In this document: positions 8,228 to 16,011 of the stretch, one piece after another
How the letters are laid out: the number at the start of each line of letters is the position of its first letter
Numbering within the stretch: the stretch's first letter is position 1
IMG/VR virus record: IMGVR_UViG_3300033146_003955
Location: 62,001-126,000 of that record
Length of the DNA: 64,000 nt
Source of the DNA: a virus
Reading direction: 5' to 3' (one strand)
Translations under genes and position numbers: made by a program
The notes under the pieces: model-generated
Database searches by the model: none
Seen by the model: only the letters and a program-made list of their open reading frames with translations
What the model was told of the DNA's origin: nothing

Positions 8228-8634
8228 ACGCTTTAACTGCTAAATTTAACCTTTTACATGGAACTTTTCAAGAATATATCGATAATGATGAATATTTTTC
8301 TTTTGAGGTATCTTCGACACAAGATAAAGTTTCAAATATGTATAATGATGAAGTATTTGAAGACTTTGAAGCATTTTATATAACTGAGGGTTTTACTAAA
8401 ATTAGTGAATTAATATATAAAGATCCTGATGACGGGACTGAGAAGGAATTTACATGGCAAACATGGGCTGACCTCTGGGATGAGTTGAGAGAAGAGTTTG
8501 TAGAAGAGTTAGTTGATACTTTCGTTGAATTTCTTGAAGATAAATTAGGTGAGGAATATAAACCCTTCATCACAAGTAATAATGATATAATACGTAAAAA
8601 GGCAGAAGAATTACCTTATGAGTGGGAACTTTGA
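8224..8634 (+). CDS. Unknown acidic protein (136 aa)
   Basis: ATG overlaps the preceding stop (ATGA). The product is strongly acidic, with an amphipathic Glu-rich helical stretch in the middle (WADLWDELREEFVEELVD). It sits in a translationally coupled run from 7539 to 10085. Not recognised. Confidence 0.65.
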   Translation: MNALTAKFNLLHGTFQEYIDNDEYFSFEVSSTQDKVSNMYNDEVFEDFEAFYITEGFTKISELIYKDPDDGTEKEFTWQTWADLWDELREEFVEELVDTFVEFLEDKLGEEYKPFITSNNDIIRKKAEELPYEWEL

Positions 8635-9349
8635 CATACAGCTAAAAACTCTTCAATTTCATGCTACAAAGCAAGATGTCAATTTTTTAAATAACCCAGA
8701 TAATAAACGTGGTATAATCAAGCTAATCAAAAAAAATAAACTTAATCCCTCTGTGATAGAATATATTTGGAGTAATTCTAAATATAAGAATGAGATTATA
8801 AAAAAACAAACTCTCCCTACCGTTATAAGGGAAGATATAATACACAGTTGTCAAATGTCATATTCTACTTATAATTGGGCAACTATATTAAGAAATTTTA
8901 TTAAATTTCATTCTCCAACAGATGAAGAATATAAAAAATTTTTAACATCGTATAGATCAAATCTAATGATATTAGAATTATGGAATATCGTTCCTAGAAA
9001 ATGTTATGAATTAGGTGGTGAAGAAGCATTATATAAAATAATGCTTAATAATGAAGTAAGAACGCAATATGCTCTTAAAAGACTTCACTATTTAGTCGTT
9101 GAGATAATGAAATATGTGCCTGAAATGCATCTTCCACTCATTGAAACTATAATTAATGTAGACGACGATAGTTTTACTACAAAATTTTTAAGCCCTGTCT
9201 TCAAAGCAACTACAGTAAGCGATGAGGCAGTAAACTTCTTACTTAAAAATTTAAAAACAGATACTTTCAAAGAAATTGTTAAAAATGCTATGCGTCGAGG
9301 TAATATTAGCGATATTATGTTGGCTAAAATATATTTGGCTATAGATTAA
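8618..9349 (+). CDS. Unknown helical protein (243 aa)
   Basis: It starts at ATG 8618, overlapping the previous gene by 17 nt, and ends where the next ATG begins (TAATG). The composition is that of an all-helical soluble protein; repeating Ile/Leu helices in the second half could form a HEAT-like array. No motif or family was recognised. Confidence 0.65.
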   Translation: MSGNFDIQLKTLQFHATKQDVNFLNNPDNKRGIIKLIKKNKLNPSVIEYIWSNSKYKNEIIKKQTLPTVIREDIIHSCQMSYSTYNWATILRNFIKFHSPTDEEYKKFLTSYRSNLMILELWNIVPRKCYELGGEEALYKIMLNNEVRTQYALKRLHYLVVEIMKYVPEMHLPLIETIINVDDDSFTTKFLSPVFKATTVSDEAVNFLLKNLKTDTFKEIVKNAMRRGNISDIMLAKIYLAID

Positions 9350-9624
9350 TGTTGAGTCTCCTCCTCTTTAACATATTATATTCTTTTCTTATCCTAGTGG
9401 TATTAAGTTTATTTGTACATGTCTTCAGAAATAATTTACGTGCTCTGCTCAAAGATACAAAACTTATTGATATTATAGGCGAGAGTGATGATGAATCTTA
9501 TTCAAATAAGCATGGCTTTTTAGCATATTTATTTTTGTGTGGTACATATATAGCTTTTATGATTTATGCCATTGCAGGATTAGGATTTCTAATATATATG
9601 GGGTTGATATGGGGAAGAAAGTAA
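9349..9624 (+). CDS. Small two-helix membrane protein (91 aa)
   Basis: Two hydrophobic segments, about residues 2-24 and 60-88, flank a short charged loop, so this is an integral membrane protein. It overlaps the previous stop by one base. The next gene, also membrane, begins inside its 3' end. A paired role (for example superinfection exclusion or lysis timing) is possible, but nothing specific supports it. Confidence 0.6.
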   Translation: MLSLLLFNILYSFLILVVLSLFVHVFRNNLRALLKDTKLIDIIGESDDESYSNKHGFLAYLFLCGTYIAFMIYAIAGLGFLIYMGLIWGRK

Positions 9625-10085
9625 CAATTAGTTTTACACTTTTAGAATATATAATAATTATATGGCTTATAAGTCTTTTACTTTTACCTGAGATATTTAT
9701 GGTTAATCACCTCTTAATTTTAATAATGGGAATTGTTATTGGTATATATAACATTGGATTAACTATTATTTTACCATTCATGATAATAGCTTTAGGGGCT
9801 GCGTATATATTTGTCTATACAAACAAAATTAAGCATAAATTTAATGATACTATCAAAACTGTTAGAAGTTCTACAGATATAAAACATACATTCTATAAAC
9901 AAGCTGTTGATATTATATTACGTTTTGTCATCATATACCTTGCATGGCGTTTCAATTATAAATATCTATCTATAATTTCAATTATTAGTCTTATTATAAC
10001 ATTGGGTTTTAAGGCTATAAACACTGATTTCAAGGTTAAAATTGCTAAGCTTACTCTTTTGGACAACGCAGAAGATGTGGTATAA
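9609..10085 (+). CDS. Multi-pass membrane protein (158 aa)
   Basis: ATG 9609 (MGKKVTISF) is chosen because GGGG and GGTTG lie just upstream and the overlap with 9349-9624 is then only 16 nt; an in-frame GTG at 9537 would make an 88-nt overlap. There are about four hydrophobic segments: residues 10-29, 33-64, 91-112 and 117-132. The middle loop is basic. Function is unknown. Confidence 0.6.
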   Translation: MGKKVTISFTLLEYIIIIWLISLLLLPEIFMVNHLLILIMGIVIGIYNIGLTIILPFMIIALGAAYIFVYTNKIKHKFNDTIKTVRSSTDIKHTFYKQAVDIILRFVIIYLAWRFNYKYLSIISIISLIITLGFKAINTDFKVKIAKLTLLDNAEDVV

Positions 10086-10099
10086 TTACTTTAGTAATT
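10084..10099 (+). repeat. Short inverted repeat AATTACT-TT-AGTAATT
   Basis: A perfect 7-bp inverted repeat straddles the stop of the membrane protein gene and precedes the radical SAM gene by 30 nt. Without a T run it is not a standard terminator. It could be an operator or mRNA 3'-end hairpin, or chance in AT-rich DNA. Confidence 0.35.
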
Positions 10100-10129
10100 G
10101 AAATAATAATATTAACAAGAGGTGAGCAA

Positions 10130-11020
10130 ATGAATGTACAAAGTCTATCTGTAGTAGTTCCTGGTGGATGTCCTAATAGTTGTTTATATTGTGTTTCTAA
10201 AACACATAAAGAAATTAAATATAAAGATACAATATCACCATGTGTTAGGCGAATACAAAATAAAGCTTCTTTCACAAATTATGATATGGAACAATATATC
10301 AATAGAATGGAGTTTGCTAGAGATAACGGTTGTAATACTGTAATTCTAACTGGTGAAGGTGAACCAGTCTGGAATAAGAAATTTCTCAAAGCTTTCGGAC
10401 AATGGAATAAGGCTCTTGATAAACCTTTCAGATGGATTGAGATTCAAACTTCTGGTATTGGTCTTGATGGTGAGACACTCTCACTTCTTAAAAAAGTTGG
10501 TGTTAACACAATCTCTCTCTCAATCTCATCTTTTAATGATGAAAAGAATAACGAATATAATGGTATCAAACCCGAGAATCAATTTAATATAGCTGAAAGA
10601 TGTAACCAAATTAAGAAGGAAGGTTTTAATCTAAGACTTTCTATTAATGCAACTGATGCATTTAATAGGTGGCTGCCGGTAGAAATATTTAATACAGCTA
10701 GTATTTTAGGAGCTGATCAATTGACATTCCGTGTTCTTTACGATTCTGGAAATCCAGAGCATGAAGTTGATATCTGGATTAATGAGCATAGAGTTAGCAA
10801 CCAGTTACAAAAGAATTTTATTACGTATGTTCAGGAAAATGGTAATAAATTAGAACAGCTTCCTTTTGGCCCTTTTAAATATTCGGTTGATGGCGTATCT
10901 ACTGTTATCGACGACGACTGTATGAGCAAGGAACTTAAAGATACTATTAAGTACTTTATCTTAAGACCTAATGGGAAATTATATACTCGTTGGGATGATA
11001 CGGGGAGTTTGTGGTTTTAA
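10130..11020 (+). CDS. Radical SAM enzyme
   Basis: The 296-aa product has the CxxxCxxC cluster motif at C14, C18 and C21 (GGCPNSCLYC), which holds the 4Fe-4S cluster, followed by TGEGEP, equivalent to the GGE motif for S-adenosylmethionine, and alternating strands and helices of a partial TIM barrel. A late DDDC does not amount to a second cluster motif. The substrate cannot be deduced; candidates include RNA or base modification and peptide modification. The ribosome binding site is AGAGGTGAG. It is coupled to the downstream YwqK-like gene (TAATG). Confidence 0.85.
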   Translation: MNVQSLSVVVPGGCPNSCLYCVSKTHKEIKYKDTISPCVRRIQNKASFTNYDMEQYINRMEFARDNGCNTVILTGEGEPVWNKKFLKAFGQWNKALDKPFRWIEIQTSGIGLDGETLSLLKKVGVNTISLSISSFNDEKNNEYNGIKPENQFNIAERCNQIKKEGFNLRLSINATDAFNRWLPVEIFNTASILGADQLTFRVLYDSGNPEHEVDIWINEHRVSNQLQKNFITYVQENGNKLEQLPFGPFKYSVDGVSTVIDDDCMSKELKDTIKYFILRPNGKLYTRWDDTGSLWF

Positions 11021-11412
11021 TGGATGATACGGAGGCTAAGCTTCTATTAAGAGGTGCAGAGGAATATAAAATCTTCTATTCTAATGGGCAGCAATATGAA
11101 TCATATTATGTTTTAGATGGTTTAAGGGAAGGTGAATATAGAGAATGGTATATAGATGGCCAAATAAAAAAATGTTGTTTTTATAAAAATGATGTTATAG
11201 ATGGTGAATATAAAGAATGGCATGAGAATGGACAATTGCGAATTCACAACTTTTACAAAAATGGTTGTGAAATAGGAAATATAACTACATGGTATGATAA
11301 TAACCAAATATCTTCGGAATGTAAATTTGATAAAAATGGTGAAGTTATAGACTATAGGATGTGGAATAAAAAAGGTGAACAAATAGAAGATATTTCTAGA
11401 GAAGATGCTTAA
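11020..11412 (+). CDS. YwqK/MORN_2-repeat protein, copy 1
   Basis: ATG 11020 overlaps the radical SAM stop and gives an N-terminus (MDDTEAKLLLRG) that lines up with the two paralogues at 18557 and 18882. A GTG at 11011 is too close to the GGGGAG site. The protein consists of about five repeats of the form GEYxEWYxDGQIKxxCFYKN (MORN_2 type, as in YwqK). In bacteria such repeats are annotated as antitoxin-like or surface proteins; their role in phages is unknown. The protein is soluble, with no signal peptide. Confidence 0.75.
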   Translation: MDDTEAKLLLRGAEEYKIFYSNGQQYESYYVLDGLREGEYREWYIDGQIKKCCFYKNDVIDGEYKEWHENGQLRIHNFYKNGCEIGNITTWYDNNQISSECKFDKNGEVIDYRMWNKKGEQIEDISREDA

Positions 11413-11447
11413 AGCAGGCATACTTAATATTAAACAAAGGAGATTAT

Positions 11448-11750
11448 ATGAGTAATAGTTTACTTCTTAAAGAAATTCAAGAAGATGGAATTAACGTTAT
11501 AGCACTCTTTAAATATAAACGTGATGACAATGTTGGTGGTCATAAGAAAGGTGATGTTAAAGAAGCATATATTTGTACTATGATTGGTAATGAAATTACT
11601 CTTGGTGAGCAATTTATAGATCAGTATGATATTACTGCTGACTGGATGAATCCAATCGAATACACTCCGACTGGGTATGCACAAAATTCGTATATATATA
11701 AAATTACTGAGAAAAGTTCTGGTAATGTTGTTTTTGAACAAAAAAGGTGA
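11448..11750 (+). CDS. Unknown small protein (100 aa)
   Basis: An excellent ribosome binding site (AAAGGAG) precedes the ATG. The N-terminus MSNSLLLKEIQEDG is helical and the remainder beta-rich, ending basic. Its last bases (GTGA) overlap the GTG start of the zinc-finger endonuclease. No family recognised. Confidence 0.65.
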   Translation: MSNSLLLKEIQEDGINVIALFKYKRDDNVGGHKKGDVKEAYICTMIGNEITLGEQFIDQYDITADWMNPIEYTPTGYAQNSYIYKITEKSSGNVVFEQKR

Positions 11751-12421
11751 CAAACTGTATAAGTTGTAATAAAAAATTATCAAGAAAAACAAAATCTGGT
11801 ATGTGTAAAATTTGTTGGGATAAGTACAGACTTGATAGTGCTAAATCTTATGCTTATTGCGAGATATGTAATAAAAGATTTTTTACGACTTATAACATTG
11901 GAAAACTTTGTAGAAAGTGCAAAGAAAAAGAATTAGGTCATACACCAAAACAATTTACTTGTATTGTTTATGGTAAAATAGTTTATCATAAGAATAAATA
12001 TAATATGTGTTATGATTGTTATAAAAAATCTGATATACCTAAAAAAATAGGACGAGAAAATTGGGCTAAAGCTGGTTCTTGGACGTTTAAAAGAAGTAAG
12101 AATGAAATTTATTTTGCTTCTTTGTGCGCAGATAAATATAACATTTCGACAAATGATGTTAGATTTAATGGATGGGATGCTGATATTATTTTAAATGATT
12201 TTAATATTGCCATAGAATGGAATGGCATATGGCATTACGAAAAATTATTTGATTCATACAATCTTAATGAAAAACAAAATAGAGATTTGATTAAAGCTAA
12301 AGAAATTAAAAATGCGGGATATACACTGTATATCATTAAAGATTTAGGACGAGAAAATAAAGAATTTGTTGAAAAAGAATTTAAAAAATTTGAAAAATAT
12401 ATGATTCATATGCATATATAA
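11747..12421 (+). CDS. Zinc-finger, VSR-like putative homing endonuclease
   Basis: It starts at GTG 11747, overlapping the previous stop. The first 90 residues hold at least five CxxC pairs (CISC, CKIC, CEIC, CRKC, CYDC), implying several zinc ribbons. The C-terminal half has a VSR/EDxHD-like nuclease pattern: a conserved Glu helix (KNEIYFASL), DADIILNDFNIAIEWNGIWH, then a Lys-rich helix and YTLYIIKDLG. Free-standing endonucleases of this type are presumed mobile. It lies directly before the second AAA+ gene, as another endonuclease lies before the first module. Confidence 0.65.
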   Translation: MTNCISCNKKLSRKTKSGMCKICWDKYRLDSAKSYAYCEICNKRFFTTYNIGKLCRKCKEKELGHTPKQFTCIVYGKIVYHKNKYNMCYDCYKKSDIPKKIGRENWAKAGSWTFKRSKNEIYFASLCADKYNISTNDVRFNGWDADIILNDFNIAIEWNGIWHYEKLFDSYNLNEKQNRDLIKAKEIKNAGYTLYIIKDLGRENKEFVEKEFKKFEKYMIHMHI

Positions 12422-12450
12422 ATGTATAAAGATTTGATAGGAGATGTTTG

Positions 12451-13542
12451 ATGTCAACAATTAAAGAGATGAAGAAAAAATTACGTTATGTTTTAAAAGA
12501 AGGAACAATTCAGCCAGTAACTCCCTTTATCTGGGGAAAACCTGGAATTGGGAAATCTCAGTCTGTAAAACAAATTGCTGATGAGATGGGAATTATGTTT
12601 ATTGACCTTAGACTTTCACAGTTGGAGAGCGCTGATCTTAGAGGTATTCCTGTACCTGATATGGAACAAGGTATATCTAAATGGATGCCACCAGAATTTC
12701 TTCCTTTTAAAGGCATTAAAAAATTTGAAGGTACTTCTGGTATAATTCTTCTTGATGAGTTTAATAGAGCACGACCCGATGTTCTTCAGGCAGCATTCCA
12801 GCTTGTGTTAGATAGACAGGTTGGTATTCATGAAATTATGGATTCATGGTTTATTGTAGCTGCTGGTAACCTTGGAGATGAGGATAGAACAGATGTTATC
12901 GAGATGGATTCTGCTCTTAAGAATAGATTTATTCACTTTAGTGTAGATGTTGAGTTGGATTCTTGGTTACGTTGGGCAAACAAAACCAAAATTAATTCTG
13001 ATATTATAACTTTTCTAACTTCAAAACCTGCTTATCTGTATCATACGGCTAAAGAAGAAGATAATATATTTGTTACTCCTCGTTCATGGGAGAAGTTTTC
13101 TGATATTCTTGCTCAGAATCCGGATGTTGATCCTATGGAAATTACTGCTATTCTTGGTCCTGATATTATCAATGGAGCTGCTGGTCACTTCATGAAATTT
13201 CTTGAATCTAAAGAGATTGTTTCTGGTAAAGATGTTATTACTAAATATCATCAGGATGCGGTTAAGAAGAAAATCAAAGCTATGCAGAGGGATCAGATTT
13301 ATGCTCTAGACGGCGATATTGTAGACTATATTCTTAAGAGCAAGAAAACTACAGATATTCATTTAGAGAACCTACACAATTTCGCTAAAGAGAATCTTGA
13401 GAAAGATATCTATATTGCATTCATGAGAAATCTTGCTCAAAAATGCGTTAATGAGGAACATAACTTCATTGATAAGTACCTCAAAAAGTACATCAAGGAA
13501 TCAAAAGAGATTATTCAAATCTTTAAAAATAAATTAAGCTAA
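12451..13542 (+). CDS. MoxR-like AAA+ ATPase, module 2
   Basis: The start is ATG 12451, seven nucleotides after AGGAG; an in-frame TTG at 12448 is less likely. The 363-aa product is of normal MoxR size: Walker A GKPGIGKS (29-36), Walker B IILLDE (98-103), then FNRARPDVLQAAFQL, a sensor-1 AAGN and an arginine-finger-like NRF. It is separated by a terminator from, but clearly paired with, the metallopeptidase-VWA gene at 13631. Such pairs act as chaperone-like remodelling machines. It is a diverged paralogue of 1955-4567 without the long extensions. Confidence 0.88.
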   Translation: MSTIKEMKKKLRYVLKEGTIQPVTPFIWGKPGIGKSQSVKQIADEMGIMFIDLRLSQLESADLRGIPVPDMEQGISKWMPPEFLPFKGIKKFEGTSGIILLDEFNRARPDVLQAAFQLVLDRQVGIHEIMDSWFIVAAGNLGDEDRTDVIEMDSALKNRFIHFSVDVELDSWLRWANKTKINSDIITFLTSKPAYLYHTAKEEDNIFVTPRSWEKFSDILAQNPDVDPMEITAILGPDIINGAAGHFMKFLESKEIVSGKDVITKYHQDAVKKKIKAMQRDQIYALDGDIVDYILKSKKTTDIHLENLHNFAKENLEKDIYIAFMRNLAQKCVNEEHNFIDKYLKKYIKESKEIIQIFKNKLS

Positions 13543-13553
13543 TCACTAGCTTG

Positions 13554-13580
13554 CTCCCTCTTTGAGGGAGTTTTTTTTTT
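13554..13580 (+). terminator. Rho-independent terminator
   Basis: CTCCCTC-ttt-GAGGGAG is followed by ten T, immediately after the MoxR-like gene. Partial termination may set the ratio of ATPase to VWA protein; a class A-like element follows at 13600. Confidence 0.93.
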
Positions 13581-13599
13581 GAAAATTTCGGTTTCTCAT

Positions 13600-13613
13600 G
13601 CATAGTTAATTGC
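13600..13613 (+). promoter_or_regulatory. Class A-like element GCATAGTTAATTGC with SD-bearing leader
   Basis: GCATAGTT lies after the terminator. By analogy with the leaderless copies, transcription would start about 14 nt after its first G, near 13614. That leaves a 17-nt leader containing AAGGAG before the ATG at 13631. Confidence 0.45.
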
Positions 13614-13630
13614 ATAATAAGGAGATGATG

Positions 13631-15211
13631 ATGGCTAAAGAAACAAAAGATGTAAGTACTTCAAAAGTTAGTTTAACTAATGAGCAAAAGGAACAGGCTA
13701 GGTCTGCTCTTGTGTCTGCTGGTGTAGTTGCTCCTCGACTAAAGAAAGTAAGGATTCCAAAAAGATTTGAAGATATATCCCTCCGATGGGTAAAACAAGC
13801 ACCATTTTTCTCAGAATTTATGCTTCGTTTTCACTTCTTCAAAACTAAAGATATCCCAACAGCTGGTGTTAATGTTATGAGAGGAAATCTCAATTTCTAC
13901 TTCAACCCTGAATTTATTGATGGTGGTGGAGAGAGACCTGACATCGGTGATGATGGACATCCTGTAATAATTAAAAATAAAGCTGGAGACCCAGAGCTTG
14001 ATGCTCAAGGTAATGTTCAGGTTAAAATGGTTCCTCGTGAAGCATTAACCAATTCAGAACTTGAAGGCCTTCTTATACATGAGATTTATCACATTATCCG
14101 CCTCCACCACGAAAGAAGTCTTGAGGATCACCAGCTCTTTAACGTAGCTGCTGATATGCTCATTAACGATGATATCTCTACTCTCAAAATAAATAATAGA
14201 GGTATGGATCTTCCTGCTGGTGGTGTCTTTTATAAAATGGCAATTGATGAAGGTTATACCGGTGAGAAAGTGACCGAAGAACTTTACATTTGGTTACAAG
14301 ATGTAAGACAGAAATATGAAGATATGATGCAGAAACTTATTCAGCAACAAATGGGTGGTTCTGGCGGTGAAGGATCAGGTAGTCAAGGTCAACAGGAATG
14401 TTCTGCGTGTGGTGGTGACGGTCAGGAAAAAGATGAGAATGGTAATCCTACTGGTGAAACTTGTGAGAAGTGTGGTGGTTCTGGTAAAGAGTCAGGTCAA
14501 AGTGGTCAAGGTAAGAAAAACTCCCTCTTCGACGTACTCTTCGGCTCAAATATTGATGTTCATGAAATCATGGGTCAGAGTGATGAACTTTCAGATGCAA
14601 CTATTCAGGAAGTATTAGACTCAGCAAAAATACGTGGCTGGGGCTCTATGGCAGGAGATGCTGTCTCAAAAATTCAGGAATTGATGACTCCAGCAAAAAT
14701 TCCTTGGAGACAGGTTTTAAGAAAATCACTTTCTCCTCTTATTTATGATTATGGACCACATTTTGAAAATACATGGTCTCGTAGAAACAGAAGAGGACTT
14801 CCTCTTCCAGGTCTTAGACGTCTTACTAATCGTCTTGTTATTGCAATTGATACTTCTGGTTCTATCGGTGGTAATGAACTTGAACAATTCTTCGCTCAAA
14901 TCGAGAAGATTGTCAAAGACTTTTCGCAGTTGATAGTTATTCAATGGGATACTAAAATCGCAGATGTCTCGCTCGCTTATAGAAAGGGTGATTGGAAGAA
15001 CATTGAAGTTAAAGGTCGTGGTGGAACACATGTACAATGTGTATTCGACTGGATGAGCGATAACGGATATAAAAAATATCCACTCATAAACTTCACAGAT
15101 GGCTACTTTGATTATGGCTTTGATAACCATGGCATTAAAACTATTTGGTGTGTAACTGAAGCAGATTCAACTGTACCCCGTGGCAAAAATATATTTATTG
15201 ATGTAAATTAA
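13631..15211 (+). CDS. Fused metallopeptidase-like / DnaJ-type zinc / VWA protein (DUF2201-like), module 2
   Basis: ATG 13631 lies six nucleotides from AAGGAG; ATGs at 13625 and 13628 are closer. The 526-aa protein holds an N-terminal metallopeptidase-like domain with HEIYHIIRLHHER at about 150-162, a Gly/Ser/Gln-rich linker with a DnaJ-like zinc motif (CSACGGDG at 257-264, CEKCGGSG at 278-285), and a C-terminal VWA domain with MIDAS DTSGS (407-411) and T489-D490. It is the single-chain counterpart of the split genes at 4572 and 5890. The zinc motif is not present in module 1. It most likely works with the ATPase at 12451; the client protein is unknown. Confidence 0.85.
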   Translation: MAKETKDVSTSKVSLTNEQKEQARSALVSAGVVAPRLKKVRIPKRFEDISLRWVKQAPFFSEFMLRFHFFKTKDIPTAGVNVMRGNLNFYFNPEFIDGGGERPDIGDDGHPVIIKNKAGDPELDAQGNVQVKMVPREALTNSELEGLLIHEIYHIIRLHHERSLEDHQLFNVAADMLINDDISTLKINNRGMDLPAGGVFYKMAIDEGYTGEKVTEELYIWLQDVRQKYEDMMQKLIQQQMGGSGGEGSGSQGQQECSACGGDGQEKDENGNPTGETCEKCGGSGKESGQSGQGKKNSLFDVLFGSNIDVHEIMGQSDELSDATIQEVLDSAKIRGWGSMAGDAVSKIQELMTPAKIPWRQVLRKSLSPLIYDYGPHFENTWSRRNRRGLPLPGLRRLTNRLVIAIDTSGSIGGNELEQFFAQIEKIVKDFSQLIVIQWDTKIADVSLAYRKGDWKNIEVKGRGGTHVQCVFDWMSDNGYKKYPLINFTDGYFDYGFDNHGIKTIWCVTEADSTVPRGKNIFIDVN

Positions 15212-15224
15212 ACTATATTTTCTT

Positions 15225-15254
15225 CCGTCTATAAAGATAATAAGTAGACGGAGG
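15225..15254 (+). promoter_or_regulatory. Leader of the STAS gene: class B box in the loop of a CCGTCTA/TAGACGG hairpin
   Basis: CCGTCTA (15225-15231) pairs perfectly with TAGACGG (15245-15251). The 13-nt loop contains TAAAGATAAT (15232-15241), and the right arm includes the first two G of the ribosome binding site GGAGG. If the box is a -10 element the left arm is not transcribed; if the hairpin is RNA it would hide the SD. Confidence 0.5.
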
Positions 15255-15262
15255 ATATTTTT

Positions 15263-15805
15263 ATGGAAATAACAAATTATTTTGATAAGTTTAATAATTC
15301 AGATAAAGAATTAATAATAGAAGAAAGGTATTTTAATGAAGATACCAGATTTGTAATGTTGGGTTTAAAAGGTTTAATAGATACATATAATACAATTCCA
15401 TTCTACGATAATATTAAGAAATTTTTAGCTTTAGAAGAGCGTTTAGTTTTAGTTTTAGATATGAATTCAATAAGTTATATGTCTTCTACTGGAATTGGGA
15501 TATTTCTTCAAATAGATAAAGATTGCAAAGCTGGGAATATAAAGTTATATTTAATGGGCATACGAAAGAATGTCGACGAAGTATTTTCCCTTCTGGGTTT
15601 TAAAATGTTTTTTAATTATATAACAGAGTTGAATGACATTAAAGAGGAAAAAATTATTAGATCAATCTTCCCTCAGAAAATAAAATGCCCAAACTGCGGC
15701 ATAACTTTAAAAATATCAAAAATTGGTGCTTTTAAATGTACTGGCTGTTTAAAAACATTTAGAATAGTAGAAAAAAATAATAATGAAATAGGAGTTAATA
15801 AATGA
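15263..15805 (+). CDS. STAS-domain (anti-anti-sigma-like) protein with C-terminal zinc ribbon
   Basis: The 180-aa product contains LVLDMNSISYMSSTGIGIFL (about 63-82), which matches the strand-loop-helix around the phosphorylatable Ser of SpoIIAA-type anti-sigma-factor antagonists (S74, S75 or T76 here). A C-terminal zinc ribbon has CPNC (142-145) and CTGC (159-162). In bacteria these proteins bind anti-sigma kinases and free a sigma factor. A phage copy could redirect host transcription, or may have been recruited for another contact; that is inference. The ribosome binding site is CGGAGG. It overlaps the next gene (ATGA). Confidence 0.75.
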   Translation: MEITNYFDKFNNSDKELIIEERYFNEDTRFVMLGLKGLIDTYNTIPFYDNIKKFLALEERLVLVLDMNSISYMSSTGIGIFLQIDKDCKAGNIKLYLMGIRKNVDEVFSLLGFKMFFNYITELNDIKEEKIIRSIFPQKIKCPNCGITLKISKIGAFKCTGCLKTFRIVEKNNNEIGVNK

Positions 15806-16011
15806 AGGTTGGTGTAGCATTTGACAATCTTGCGTCTTTCTTTAACGATGACGATGAAAAAGAAAGCGCTTCAATCCCTGCAGAAGTTTTTAGAGATGAA
15901 GAAGGAAAAGTTATAGAAGTACGCATATATAATCCAGAGTACGAAGAAATAATTGTTGTTGGGAGAAATAAAAATGTTGAAGCACTCTCGGTCGAAGAAT
16001 ATTCTAAGTAA
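15802..16011 (+). CDS. Unknown small acidic protein (69 aa)
   Basis: ATGA overlap with the STAS gene and a GGAG site eight nucleotides before the start support translation. The N-terminal half is acidic (FFNDDDEKE); the second half looks like a small beta hairpin (VIEVRIYNPEYEEIIVVGR). The start of the following transglycosylase gene lies within it. No family recognised. Confidence 0.65.
   Translation: MKVGVAFDNLASFFNDDDEKESASIPAEVFRDEEGKVIEVRIYNPEYEEIIVVGRNKNVEALSVEEYSK

Noticed and set aside
9523-9539. GCATATTTATTTTTGTG, a 17-nt class A match ending in GTG
   Set aside because: It would add 24 odd residues to the membrane protein and an 88-nt overlap. ATG 9609 is the better start; left as a curiosity.
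10051-10275. Minus-strand frame over the radical SAM start
   Set aside because: It covers the conserved cluster motif in antisense and has no SD.
12412-12443. GCATATATAAATGTATAAAG as a promoter for the second AAA+ gene
   Set aside because: It partly resembles both classes but matches neither consensus well, so it was not annotated.
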